A program made the position numbers and the translations under genes. A stretch of DNA of 64,000 bases from Symbiodinium natans (lineage: Eukaryota; Sar; Dinophyceae; Suessiales; Symbiodiniaceae): contig CAJNDS010002845.1 of the NCBI GenBank assembly GCA_905221605.1, positions 592,713-656,712 on the forward strand, given 5' to 3'. Positions within the stretch are counted from its first letter, which is position 1, and every line of letters starts with the position of its first letter. The notes under the pieces are model-generated. The model searched no databases and had not been told where the DNA came from. It saw nothing but the letters and a program-made list of their open reading frames with translations. Positions 30,234-41,092 of this stretch are shown here, one piece after another.

Positions 30234-33200
30234 GGCATCTTGCCGTGCGCCTGCAAGGAAAAGATGTTTGCCTCCGTCTTGGTTGCAGCGCCCTATGACC
30301 CTATGAACCCCTCGCCAAACCGACATCGACCCAGGGCCCTTGGGTAGACCCCACCGACAAGCAATTGGTTTTCGATTCAAGGCACCTCACCCGACGCTTC
30401 TCACGACGCTCGCACTCTCACCTAAAAGCTTGTCTTAGTCGAGGGGTCCCCGTAACAGAGGGTCCAAACATCAGTAGTTTTTTTGAACTAATGCACCTCA
30501 ACCACAGAACTAAGCCGAGACCTTGGCCATTCAAAACAGGGCTCGACTCTGTTAAAGGTCCCATCATCAGGATTGAACACCGCTTGCTTGACGGACGAAA
30601 AACCAGCACCAGGTCTGCCAGAAGTCTCCACGCAGCCCGGAGTCAGACTTCACCAGAAGGCTGGTCAGAGGAGGGAAGGCCGCTAGCTTCCAAGCCCTGC
30701 TGGAAGACCCCACGACTGTAGCAGCTGCCCTCGTGGGAGATTGTAGCCCGGGTTTCTCTCCCTCCTTCCCTTCAAAGCCCAGCAGACGACCCGACCTTCG
30801 GAGGCTTGCCCCGTGTCGTCCCCTATAAGAACTCTCACATGTTGAGCCTCTCGCCGTCATCCTCTTGGCCCCCAGCTTGCGCACTGTTGTCTCACCCTTG
30901 AAGCCAGGACTTCCGAAAGGGAAAACAAGGATGGAGTCTTCGGCAGTTTGAGTTTAGGAAACCTGCGCCGCAGGGCCCGAAGCTCTGACGGAAATCCGAA
31001 TCCGAGGGCTGGGTGCAAGGACCCACAGCCTCAGTCGGGGACATTGCGCCCTGCACAACTTCACAACCCCTGGCCTCGGCACGAGGGGGGGGGGCGTAGG
31101 CCTTGTGTAAACAGCCCGTAGCCAATGTCAACTCACCCGTGCCGGCTATGCGTCCGAAGCGGCTGAGCGCTCCGGCGCCTCTTGGACCTCCGAGAGTTCT
31201 AGAAAGATGGTCTATGTTTAAGGGGGACCTCCACAAAAAAAACCCTCTTGCAACTTTCTCATCCACGCTGTCAAAAAACTTTGGCCCCGAAGGCTTGTCT
31301 GTTGCAGGCGGGGAGGAGGGAGTACCCCGGTATGCTGTTTGGGAACCTGCTTGTTGCACAGGTCGCAGGTGTTCAATGTTCAAGGTGCACTTTCAGAAGA
31401 ATTTGGTGTGTAATCGCGACATGACAAGACACAAAACCCAAGTTCCATTCACCTCGTGCCTCAAGTATTTAGAAGTAATTTAGAAGTATGATGATATGCA
31501 TGTGCTATCATTTGCTTAGTTCCCTTGATCTTGTTGCGAAAACCTTCCCCAGCCCAGGGGTACACAAAGCCTCAACCTCGATGACAAGGCCGGAGCTGTG
31601 TGTCCACGCATTCTGCGTAGCCTGTGTCTAGCGGTTCACCTGCTGACATGCAGCAGGACATTTGCGCAATCGAACTAACGCCACTGCAAAGTTGACCCCC
31701 GCCCGCCCTCAATGGGCACGAGAGTCGAAACTGCAAGGCACCGCACTTTGCAGTTCATCAGCTGCCTGGTCGCATCCAGGGGTGTAATTACGCGTCACAT
31801 GCGGGGATTTGCAGGTGTCTTTTGGTTCAGCGCCTGCTGCAAACATTTTTTGCCTTCTCACTTGGGTGCTCCCAGGTCGTCGGATGCCGATGGCAGCCCA
31901 ATGCCGGTCTTCAACCATACGCATCCCAACCATAGTTTCAGCAAACTTGTGTGTGTGTGTGGCTAGCCCAGGTTGCAATGAAGGCTTCGAGGGCATGGCA
32001 TCAGTGATTTCTAAGCCGCGCCACACACGAGAACCCTTGACGCGGTAAGGAGTACGATGTCCCTCAACCTCGACGAAGTGCTGAGATCGGAGTTCCGCGC
32101 AGCTTATGACCAGGCATCGGCAAGATTTCAGTGTGCCTGAAAATGCAAAAAAGGAGATGTTTTGCATCATGTTAGAACTTGCCGGAGAGGGCGAGCTGTT
32201 GAAGAATCCCCTATCACCCCCTTCGGCTTTGCCGAGGCACTAGCCTGCCTTTGATCCTTAAGATGAGATGTTACAATGTTGGCGCTCTGACTTCTAAATG
32301 CTGAGGTTAACATATGACTGTGTCGGTTCATAATGGCGGCGAAGACAGGGCCAACAAAGATGTCCTTCTCAGGCCCCGAAACTATTATTTAGTTTGTTAG
32401 TGAATATGTGGTGATATTTGGATGTCGGATAATCCTTCACGCGAAGGAGGCAAACAACAAGCAGCATTCGGACCTCTCAGACGTTTTCAGCAACGCGTCT
32501 TGGCTTAGCTGGAGCCAACAGTTTATGAACGAGGCCGCCGTGTCTGTGAGGATGTCTGACCAAGATAAACATGTGCATGCAAGACTGCGTGTGATCCGTT
32601 GCAGTCCGAGGAGTCTGGCATGATGGAGCACTGTCGCTTGGAATTTTCTCGGGGCTAAGCCTGCCTTCCCGAAAGATGCGCAAAAGGTGAAGCGGTTTGC
32701 TGCCTTTCGGAGCCATGTCCTAGATTCATCGGTGCCTGTCAGCCTGTGGGCGTTCCAAGCTTCATTCTTTTTTCAATCATCTGAATGGTGGCAGGCTAGG
32801 CAAGCGCAGATCGCTCTTTGCGGGCTTAGGCAGAGCGCGAGGTTCATGAACGTTCTTGTGCTGTGCCACTTCTACACGTGCGGGCTTTGCCAGAATGTGC
32901 ATCTCAGCCTTGTGCCGCAAAGCCATTTAACCAAAAACCTTCCTTACCAACCCCGTTCCGACCTCCATTAAGGTTCTCATGTCATCGACAGCCAGCTCTT
33001 CATGTTTGTGTTCTTGGTCCTTACTGCTTCTCGAAGTCAAGGGGGGCAAGCTTGGGAGCTTGAGTGAGGAGAGCACTCCAAGACGGCTCAGGATTACAAA
33101 GATCTTTTTGGGTTTAACCTGCCTGGTGCCCATAGGGGGGAGCCTGTCCAGCCCGACTCCTAAATGCCAAGACCTGAAACCTCGCGCAAAGCTGTGTTTG

Positions 33201-33376
33201 GCCAAGGTCTACGCGCTCTTCGCGACAGCACCTGGGTGGCCAGAAGAGTGGTAAGGGGCCTTTCATTGCAGCTTTGAGGTATCTTGGGGTTCTATGAGAG
33301 GACTGTAAGTGCATTCAAAGCAATCGTAAGCCATCTAATTAAAAAGCAAAGCCCCATGGTCCAGTAAAGCTGTGAG
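30234..33376. other. No clear gene
   Basis: Two regions are open on both strands at once (about 30900-31480 and 31710-32170). Both look equally protein-like in either direction, so neither is called. No repeats of note apart from a short (TG)n near 31945. Confidence 0.4.
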
Positions 33377-33475
33377 GACTTGGACACTCTCTTCGGCACC
33401 GTTGATTCGAGATTTCTGCTGAGCATCGTCACCACGGTGGTGTTCGGCTTGTTCGGACTCGAGTCCCAGCTGCAG
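33377..33475 (+). CDS. Membrane-segment exon, possibly ion channel
   Basis: After GCTGTGAG the frame gives DLDTLFGTVDSRFLLSIVTT then VVFGLFGLESQLQ, containing one hydrophobic helix. It ends at CTGCAG, just before a (GGA)n tract. Third positions are largely C/G. Together with the exon at 33803 it suggests a multi-pass membrane protein. No diagnostic pore or sensor motif is visible. Confidence 0.4.
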
Positions 33476-33501
33476 AGAAGGTTCGCTTGTGGAGGATGTG
33501 G

Positions 33502-33531
33502 TAGGAGGAGGAGGAGGAGGAGGAGGAGGAG
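33502..33531. repeat. (GGA)n trinucleotide repeat
   Basis: Ten GGA units lie just downstream of the exon above. If translated they would give an Arg run in the frame of that exon; more probably they are intronic. Confidence 0.8.
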
Positions 33532-33802
33532 TTTGCTGTTCAGCAGTCTCCGCACCTGCTCAGGAGCTGGTGCTTCTGAGTGCCCCGGACGCAAGCTACT
33601 GTAAAGCAACTGCCCCTAAGCAATCGAATCACTCATCATTGTCTCGAGAAGTCTGAGTCCACATTCTCATGAGTTCTTGGTCCCCAATGGGAGTCCTGTC
33701 TCTATCCCACCCAGTTTCCACTGGCATCGTAATGAGCAGGGTTTCGGAATGTGCGAGAAGTCAATTCAGCTGCCCTCCAAAAGAAGTGAGCACAAAATCC
33801 CA

Positions 33803-33902
33803 GCTTGTGTCCCTGAGCCTGTTCATGCGAGGTTTGTTCAAGTATGACTACGCATTCCGAGCCTTCTTTTGGCTGGATCTGGTGGCCTTGCAGCTTGCTT
33901 AG
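33803..33902 (+). CDS. Membrane exon resembling an ion-channel S3 segment
   Basis: After AAAATCCCAG the frame reads LVSLSLFMRGLFKYDYAFRA then FFWLDLVALQLA. The phrase FFWLDLVA resembles the start of S3 in voltage- or nucleotide-gated channels (W-x-x-DL-x-A), preceded by a basic loop. It is a short match; other multi-pass proteins could show it. Confidence 0.4.
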
Positions 33903-35901
33903 CCTACTCATGCAGGTTCGTGACCGGTCCGTGATGTCTGAGCTAAGCTCAGTCTCTGGCAGATACTGACAGACTTTGGGAGTGGGATCCCGGGCGACAG
34001 AACTCCTTGTTGATGTGCTTCCATACCAGGACTCGGTGTAAACCATTCAACCCGCACGGGGGTACTATTTAGTAGGACGAGTCCTCATCATGTCTTGAAG
34101 ACTTGTCTTTGCCGAGGATTTCGCTGCTACCTGAAACGTTCCTGGGCGGCAGTCGGATGGCACAAGTCGCACAAAGTCTGCAACACGTCCACGAACCCCC
34201 ACAGAGCAGCCTCCCTTCCCCCTTCCCCTTCTAAGGTGGTTTGTGCAGCAGCTCTTTGCAAGCAATAGCCTGGTGGCCGCACGTTCGACCCGCATGATGA
34301 AGGTGGGGCCTTGGAACTTTTGAGGAGCTTGTGGACGTTTCCGGGGCACCCCTATACTGCTTGCCGCGTGCAAGAATCTGCAGCGCCTCGTGAAAGCCCT
34401 TACCACGGGGCTTTTCGAGCTGTCGAAAAACCCATGGTTGCTGAGTTGGAAACTCACTTGCCGCCGTCGCAGTCCTCATCGAAACTAAACGGACTCAGGA
34501 ACCCATCCTGAAATTCAACTTGCTCCCACGCAGCAGTTGCTCAGAAGAAAGATTGCCAGGCGATCCGCTTGGTCATACGTTCCTCCAAGGCCTGGGATGG
34601 GTGTAGGCGGTTTGGATTGAGTTCGGTTGGAGGTCTTGAAGGTCTTTGGGATGTAGTCGGCTCATGTGCAGGCTGGACGTGTTTGTATGTGAGCCGTTGG
34701 CCCGAATCGTTGTCATGCTTGATAGAAGTCGACATCAGTGTTCTGCCCAGCTGCTTTCTCCGGACGCGGCAGCAGCAGCAGAGGATTTTTTGGGCCTGTG
34801 AAGTGTGCAGCACATCACAAGCATCTGCATTAATGACGCAAGAAATCGGTCTTGGCATTGCCGCCCCCCGTCCGGAAGGAGGCTTGAAACCCTTAGTGCC
34901 TGTGTCGTGGACATGTCAAAATCATACGCTGATGTCATGGCCTGCACCGAGTAGATCCTAGCATTGCCTGCGCTGTGAGAGTCGAACTCACAAAGCACGC
35001 GCACGCGAACGCACACGCGCAAAAGCAAACAGACACATACACGCGAACTAACGAACTAGCGATCTAACGAACGAACTACCTAACCAATTGACTGACTCAC
35101 TTATCTTCCTGAAGCAAAGGCTCCAGTCAAATTAGGTGGACTGGTCTGCCCGTCTGCAGTGGGGTTCGTCCAGCTATGCCGGAATGGGAAAACTACCCCG
35201 ATTTTTCGCTCAGGCGACAAGACTGAACCGCTTCACGAGGATGGCAACACGGCAACAGTAAGTACTATTACTATGGGATCAGAAGTTGTTACTCTAAGTT
35301 AGATCAACTTAGGGCCTTGTGCCTTTGAAACTTGGGGTTTCCAATGTCCGGCTTTTTTGGCTTTTGGCAGGGCTTCCAGCACATACTCGCTGAAGTATGT
35401 TCCTGGAAATGTGCAATGTGTGGCCACCATTAACTGCCTTTGACACGTTGCGTCGCCGGTTCCCGGTAAAATCTTTCACCACGAGCAAGTAACCCTGCAG
35501 AGTTGGGAAGCGGGTGTACAGGGTATTGCGGCCCAGTAGGTCTTGAACGGGCTTTTGGCTCAGGGTCTGGGTTGATCCCGATTTCCAGGCCCCAAAGATT
35601 CGAGACCCTCAGCTGAGGTCAGAGTTTCCGCCATGCTGCCGAGGCTCTTTCAGGCCCGACTCCGACATGCCAGCCTCTCTTCCTTAGGGTTCCTTAAACG
35701 TCGAATCAAGTCCCCGGCTTCCAAAAAAGGAGGGTTCCAAAAGGCCATGGTGGCCCGTAGATTCCGTAGCCTCTGCATGGTGGGCGTAGGTGAGTGCGCT
35801 CTGGGGCCTGAAGCTGCTCTCATGTCTTAGGTCAACCGAAGAGAATGTATGTGTGTATGTGTATATATATATGTGTATGTATATGTGTATATATACATGT
35901 G
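33903..35901. other. No clear gene
   Basis: Frames such as 34569-34961 (+) and 34065-34457 (-) are open but show no domain or bias. A CGAAC/ACGCG-rich simple-sequence stretch lies at 34995-35100. Confidence 0.4.
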
Positions 35902-35922
35902 TATATATATATATATATATAT
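35902..35922. repeat. (TA)n tract at left edge of the element
   Basis: About 21 bases of TA lie directly before the left inverted terminus. A similar tract, 38434-38448, lies directly after the right terminus. They may be one (TA)n target site split by insertion, or part of the element. Confidence 0.8.
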
Positions 35923-35924
35923 GG

Positions 35925-35958
35925 TCACCCCCCCCCCCCCCTCGACAGACCCCGGAAG
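35925..35958 (+). repeat. Left terminal inverted repeat
   Basis: It comprises TCAC, a C homopolymer and CTCGACAGACCCCGGAAG. It pairs with 38402-38431 over about 22 specific bases plus the C/G run. Confidence 0.75.
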
Positions 35959-36000
35959 TATATTTCCGATCTGTTCAGGAAGGGGGCGGGGGGAAGAGCA

Positions 36001-36980
36001 CCACTCCAAAATTCCTCGAGTTTCCAAAAATCCAAAAATCCAAAAAAACCCAACCCAAGTTTCGGATTTTTGGAAACTCGAGGAATTTGCTCAAAATCCA
36101 AAAAAACCCAAAATTCCTCGAGTTTCCAAAATCCAAAAATCCAAAAATCCCAACCCCAGTCCCGGATTTTTGGAAACTCGAGGAATTTGCTCAAAATCCA
36201 AAAAGCCCAAAATTCCTCGAGTTTCCAAAAATCCAAAAGCCCAAAAATCCCAACCCCAGTTTCGGATTTTTGGAAACTCGAGGAATTTGCTCAAAATCCA
36301 AAAAACCCAAAATTCTTCGAGTTTCCAAAAATCCAAAAATCCAAAAATCCCAACCCCAGTTTCGGATTTTTGGAAACTCGAGGAATTTGCTCAAAATCCA
36401 AAAAAACCAAAAATTCCTCGAGTTTCCAAAATCAAAAAATCCAAAAATCCCAACCCCAGTTTCGGATTTTTGGAAACTCGAGGAATTTGCTCAAAGTCCA
36501 AAAAAATCCAAAAATCCCCGAGTTTCCAAAAATCCGAAACTGGGGTTGGGGTTTTTGGATTTTTGGAATTTTGGAAACTCGAGGAATTTTGGGTTTTTTT
36601 GGATTTTGAGCAAATTCCTCGAGTTTCCAAAAATCCGAAACTGGGGTTGGGATTTTTGGATTTTTGGAATTTTGGAAACTCGAGGAATTTTGGGGTTTTT
36701 TGGATTTCGAGGCTCCCGCCCGAGTTTCTAAAAATCCAAACCTTGGGGTGGAATTGTTGGATTTTGGGAATTTTGGAAACTCGAGGAATTTTGGGTTTTT
36801 TTGGGTTTTGAGCAAATTCCTCGAGTTTCCAAAAATCCGAAACTGGGGTTGGGGTTTTTGGATTTTTGGAATTTTGGAAACTCGAGGAATTTTGGGTTTT
36901 TTTGGATTTTGAGCAAATTCCTCGAGTTTCCAAAAATCCGAAACTTGGGTTGGGATTTTTGGATTTTTGGAAACTCAGGT
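36001..36980. repeat. Palindromic tandem array that inverts at its centre
   Basis: Units of 99 to 102 bp start at 36011, 36113, 36212, 36312, 36413 and 36514 with ATTCCTCGAGTTTCC. Each unit is itself an inverted pair: that motif faces GGAAACTCGAGGAAT about 60 bases later. From about 36520 onward the array continues as the reverse complement for about four and a half more units, one of them diverged (36700-36780). The CTCGAG palindrome recurs at nearly every half-unit. The array is open in several frames on both strands, giving long FLEFPK/NPSFGF-type proteins that are not real genes. Confidence 0.85.
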
Positions 36981-37059
36981 TTTGGTGAGATTCTTTTAGG
37001 GGTTCTACACTCATGAGAAATATGAAATATATTAAAAACACAGAGAGCTATGCTAGCAA

Positions 37060-38300
37060 CAGCTACTGGAGTTGCTTACGGAAGAGTTTTTCAGGGGTTC
37101 TTATATGATTCCTTATGTTTTAGGCTGCCTATAAAATTTAATCATACTCCTGTTCACTTTAACGGGAGTCCTTATTTAATTAATAAGACTCCTAATCATT
37201 TTACTAGCATTCTAAGTGATCTTCAATGGCAATGGGATTCCTGTATTTGTTTAACGGGGTTCGTATTAGATTTTAAAGGATGCCTGTTAAAGGACTTTAT
37301 TGGGTTTAATATTGATTCCTATTCATTTTAATCAAATGCCAAATAATTGGAATACGATTCTGAGTAATTGTAATGGCATTCTTCTTCCTAGTTAGTTTTA
37401 ATAAACGCCTTAGAATTTTAATAAGCTTCATAACAAATTTTATACATATTCCTATTAATTTCAATAGGCTTCTTATTCATTTTCATAAGATGTCTTACAA
37501 TTTCTAATTGGGTTCCTTTTGCTTTGACAAGCTTCCTATTCATTTAAAAAGGCTTCTGGTTAATTGGAATAGGCTTCGTATTCATTTTAACAGGGTTTTT
37601 CATTCATGCTGACAGGATTCCTAATAATGTTCATAGGATTCCTACTAGATTCCACAGTGCTCCGATTATGTTTTTAAATCCTGTTCCCTATTCATTTCAA
37701 TTGGACTCGAAGTAATGTTATTGTAACTCTCATTTGTTTTATTAGCAATCCTGTTAATTAAATGTTGTAATAGGGTTTATTATAATTCTAACAGTACGAC
37801 TCTTATTGTTTTAAGTTTTGAAGGGTCCACATTACTTTTTTTTATAGAATTTTATTGGCTCCTCTTAATCCTTTATAGGATTCATCTTCATGTTTCACGG
37901 ATTCCTGTTACTCTTGAAAAGAATTCATAGATTCTTTTGTAGGGTTCCTATTAATCTTAATAGCATTCCTATGAATTCAAAAGGGTTCCTATTCATTTGA
38001 ATGGCCTTCCTATGGTTCCTCTGAATTTAGGACGCCAAGAAAGTTTAATAGGAGCTTCTACGTATTTCAACCAGGTTCTTATTAATTGTACTAGGATTCT
38101 TACTAAGTTTTCGAAAAAGACTCGTCTCAATTTCAATAGGGTTCTCATTCATTTTAATGGGGTTCCTATTGATTTAAATAGGATTCCTATTGAACTCATA
38201 CGAAGCCTATGAATCCTAATAAACTTAATAGGAACCCAAGTAAAACTAAGAGCAATCTTATTAAAATTAATAGCAATCCACGATGTCGAGCAAATTGTTC
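37060..38300. repeat. AT-rich degenerate 21-bp minisatellite
   Basis: Diverged copies of ATAGGNTTCCTATTCATTTTA follow one another every 20-22 bases, for example the run from 37501 to 37680 and that from 38130 to 38200. Around 55-60 copies fit in the stretch. The period equals seven codons, so open frames show heptads such as NRVLIHF-NGVPIDL-NRIPIEL. A/T content is far above that of the flanks. Confidence 0.8.
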
Positions 38301-38401
38301 AGGTCCTTACAGCATGCAAAAAAAATATGCTCTATTGTGTGTTAACGGGTCTGGCTACTGTGTGCAGCTATGCTGTCCGTCGCGCCCTCAGCCTTTTTTT
38401 G

Positions 38402-38431
38402 CTTCCGGGGTCTGTCGAGGGGGGGGGGTGA
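38402..38431 (-). repeat. Right terminal inverted repeat
   Basis: CTTCCGGGGTCTGTCGAG followed by a G run and TGA is the exact reverse complement of the left terminus, except that the homopolymer is shorter. Confidence 0.75.
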
Positions 38432-39001
38432 GCTATATATATATATATCATCTGCTAGCAGCTGTGCTTGCCGAACCTGAATATACAGTAGCCAGCCCTC
38501 CACCTGCTCAGGCTGCCACCAGAAAGCCCGCTCCCCAGTGATCCCGGCACCCAAGCCGTAGAGCATTATCGGGAGGCTTCGCAATCTCAGAAGAGCGAAC
38601 GAGGTCCCATTGGGTTCAGGAGAAAGGAGTTTGGATCAGTTTTGTGTTGTAGTTTATGGACATGGTTGAGGCGTTAGACTGTGAACATGCTTCCCCCCAG
38701 CATGCCGGCCCTACGGCACAAACTCGGTCGCACCAGCTGAGGCCGGAAGAAAGCGGCAAAGACGTGGCTTGATGCATTTCTGGCCTTCTCCCAGCCTTAC
38801 AACCAACTGACAGCTCAGCAGGCTTAGCACAAGGCCACAGCAAGCAGATCTTGCACCTGAAGCAGCGGAGCCCGGTAAACTTTCATGACAGTGAATGGTA
38901 GCTAATGGTGATGCACCAAAAGTCCCAAAGCCAACCCGGAACACCATCCAAAGACCCCTAAAGCTCACCTATGCCCAGACTTTTCTGAGCCACCTAGTCA
39001 G

Positions 39002-39099
39002 GGGCCCTTTTGGACCAGGTCGAGGCGCTGCTCGATCGCAAGCTGCACCGCATCTTCGTCTACTTGGCTCCCAGCCTGCAAGTCTGCTTTGGGCCGTAA
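39002..39099 (+). CDS. Helical exon, unrecognised
   Basis: After CACCTAGTCAG the frame reads GALLDQVEALLDRKLHRIFV then YLAPSLQVCFGP and TAA, though a donor at CTGCAAG could end it earlier. Third positions are strongly G/C. An amphipathic helix is likely. Confidence 0.5.
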
Positions 39100-39139
39100 G
39101 GAGCTCAAGCTTAGGGTGTGAAGGCTGCGCGATTCTTGT

Positions 39140-39202
39140 CTGAGCTTCCTGGTGCTGCTCGATCAGGAAAAGCAGAGAATCAACGGCGAATTTCAGCATT
39201 GA
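39140..39202 (+). CDS. Helical exon, unrecognised
   Basis: LSFLVLLDQEKQRINGEFQH with TGA. The LLDQ-x-K core is reminiscent of the exon 100 bases upstream. Short, so modest support. Confidence 0.3.
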   Translation: MSFLVLLDQEKQRINGEFQH

Positions 39203-39345
39203 TTTTAGAACCATCCTCCACACATGTCACTGCTGATGTGACGGGCCTCCACTTTCCAAATCGATCCTTTTTCTTGTTGTGAGCATTCTCATTGGTTTCA
39301 GGCTGAGATTCTTGGGGTCTTTTTTGCGGAGTGCGATCGGCCGAG

Positions 39346-39434
39346 GACAAGGATCAGGATGGCATGATCAGCGCGTCCCTCGTGGATGTGATCGTGCGCC
39401 GGATCATGCGGAAGAAGAAGCAGAGGTTCCCCAG
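39346..39434 (+). CDS. EF-hand-like exon
   Basis: After CGGCCGAG the frame reads DKDQDGMISASLVDVIVRRI then MRKKKQRFP and meets CCCCAG. The D-x-D-x-DG-x-I spacing is that of a Ca2+-binding EF-hand loop, but loop position 12, normally Glu, is Leu, so binding would be weak or lost. The flanking helix is basic. With the two exons just upstream it may form one Ca2+-sensor-like gene. Confidence 0.5.
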
Positions 39435-41069
39435 TTCAGGGGGGGTGGCGCAGGCTTTCTGAGGGGATCGGAAGATGGAGCCTGAGGACATCATGGGTTC
39501 TTCCACCTTTTAAGTGGAAATGAACGTTCTAGGATTCTGCAGGAGATGGCTGTTGAAGGGCCTTGATGTAAAGTTTACTAACCCATCATCAAAGTGCCCC
39601 CAGCAGAGGCGGAGTCTTACGCGAATGCTGACGAGGACCGCTGGGTGGCGGATGGGATGGGGATGGGGGGGGGGATCTGAGTAGAAGAGTCTCTTGGGCC
39701 TTCTTTGGAGACACTCCGAACTGGCATCCCAGCCGGGCAAAGTCCAACCAAGTGGATCAGGGAAACCGCTGAGTTGAAAAACCTTGACTTCAGAGAAGGA
39801 GAAGGATTCGGTTCTACACTGCATACAAGGGCTCTTCCCTTCGCTCCTTCTAGAAGCCTCTGGCTGAATTAGTTGCAAAGTGAAGGCTGTGTGGCTCTTG
39901 CCCTCTCGCTCGGGAGCTCTGCCCTCTGAACTCTTAACATCTGTACAGCATGCGTGTTGGTTGTACCTCCTCTTTCTCTTACATTGGCTGATCGTCAGCC
40001 GCTTGATCTTTGTTTTGCTGAAAAGGGGGTGTCGGGTGGAACTGCATAATTGGGATGACCACGCACACACACCTTGTCCCCCATCACGATGCCAAACGAG
40101 GAACCTTCCTGCGGTGCCCACCCTCCGACGCGACAACTCTTCCATCTCCGTCGACGTTGCCGGCATGGCCACTCGTGCGCAGACTGAGGTTCGCCAAGTC
40201 TCTGCGAAGGATTCTCCTTGCCACGCGAGCCGGATAGTAGCCCACTGTTGCCTGGAGTTGAACAAGCCAAAGATGATTCCAGTTGCGAGCCACAGAGCTT
40301 ACGTAGACATCGGCATCAGATGATGCAGGCGGTAAATGCACTCTTGCGATGGCTTTTGCCTCCGGGGTCGAATTTGCAGAGTGGCCTCAGGCAACGCAAG
40401 AGGCGGCCAGCCGACGAGTGACAGTGAGGCAGGGATTTGCCTGTGACATGCAGCCAGGCGACGCGCACAGTGTAGAGCATACATAGGCTACATGCTCTAT
40501 GGTGACTCCTAAGTTCCTAAATGCCATTAAGTCAAGTGGCCTTCCCAATCACCCGCTCCATGATTTGTTTGCTGAAGGAGTGCTTCATCAGACGAGGGGA
40601 TGGACAATTCCCCTTTGCCGTGCCCTAGAAGCAACACTTGTCCGAGGTTGCATAGTGGTTCGGCTAAATTCCGGGGTGGTTTCAACAAGGCACGTGGCTC
40701 AAGTGATGTCTCTGGCATCTTGTGTGTTGCGTAGGCGCAGCTGGCCCATTCAGAAATGAAAATATTAAGTATTGAGGGCCAATCAAGATTGCGGGCCAGA
40801 ACGTGTGGCATTAAACCCCACCTGGCAGAAGGAGAGAGGGAGAGGGCATGAAAGGTATGAAAGGGTCGGAGAGAGCGAGCCGACCATCCTTCTAGAGTTC
40901 TGCCCTCGTTCCGGGGTGCAACTTTATACAGAATGTTCTGTTTGTGCGATGTCGAAGAGAAAGAGGAGGGGAACAGAAACCAGGGATGGAAGTCCGTGCA
41001 GCCCGCGAAGTCCAGCTGGCTCACGGCGAGTAGAGCTTCTGGGCATGAGATCAGGCTTTGCCAAACTTT

Positions 41070-41092
41070 GGGGGGGGGGGGGGGGGGGGGGG
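41070..41092. repeat. Poly-G run
   Basis: Twenty-three G in a row on the + strand. Confidence 0.95.

Larger units (their letters stand above)
35923..38433. mobile_element. 2.5-kb repeat element with inverted termini
   Basis: The two ends are mirror images. The left end, 35925-35958, reads TCA, a C run of 14 after the A, then TCGACAGACCCCGGAAG. The right end, 38402-38431, is its reverse complement with a run of 10. The match is perfect apart from run length. Between them lie a palindromic array (36001-36980) and an AT-rich minisatellite (37060-38300), both foreign in composition to the flanks. No transposase is visible, so the element would be non-autonomous. A TA duplication would fit Tc1/mariner-type insertion, but the termini do not match a superfamily I know. 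It could also be a foldback-type or structural repeat. Confidence 0.6.

Noticed and set aside
34970-35000. tRNA T-arm-like hairpin on the - strand (GTGAG, loop TTCGACT, CTCAC)
   Set aside because: The stem-loop is perfect, but no acceptor, D or anticodon arm can be built at the right distances.
36001-36980. CRISPR-like regular array
   Set aside because: Units are contiguous palindromic repeats without unique spacers, and the genome is eukaryotic.
35790-37041. Open frames of 216 to 320 codons on both strands
   Set aside because: They are translations of the palindromic tandem array and its (TA)n flank. All frames are open on both strands because the repeat lacks stops, not because of coding selection.
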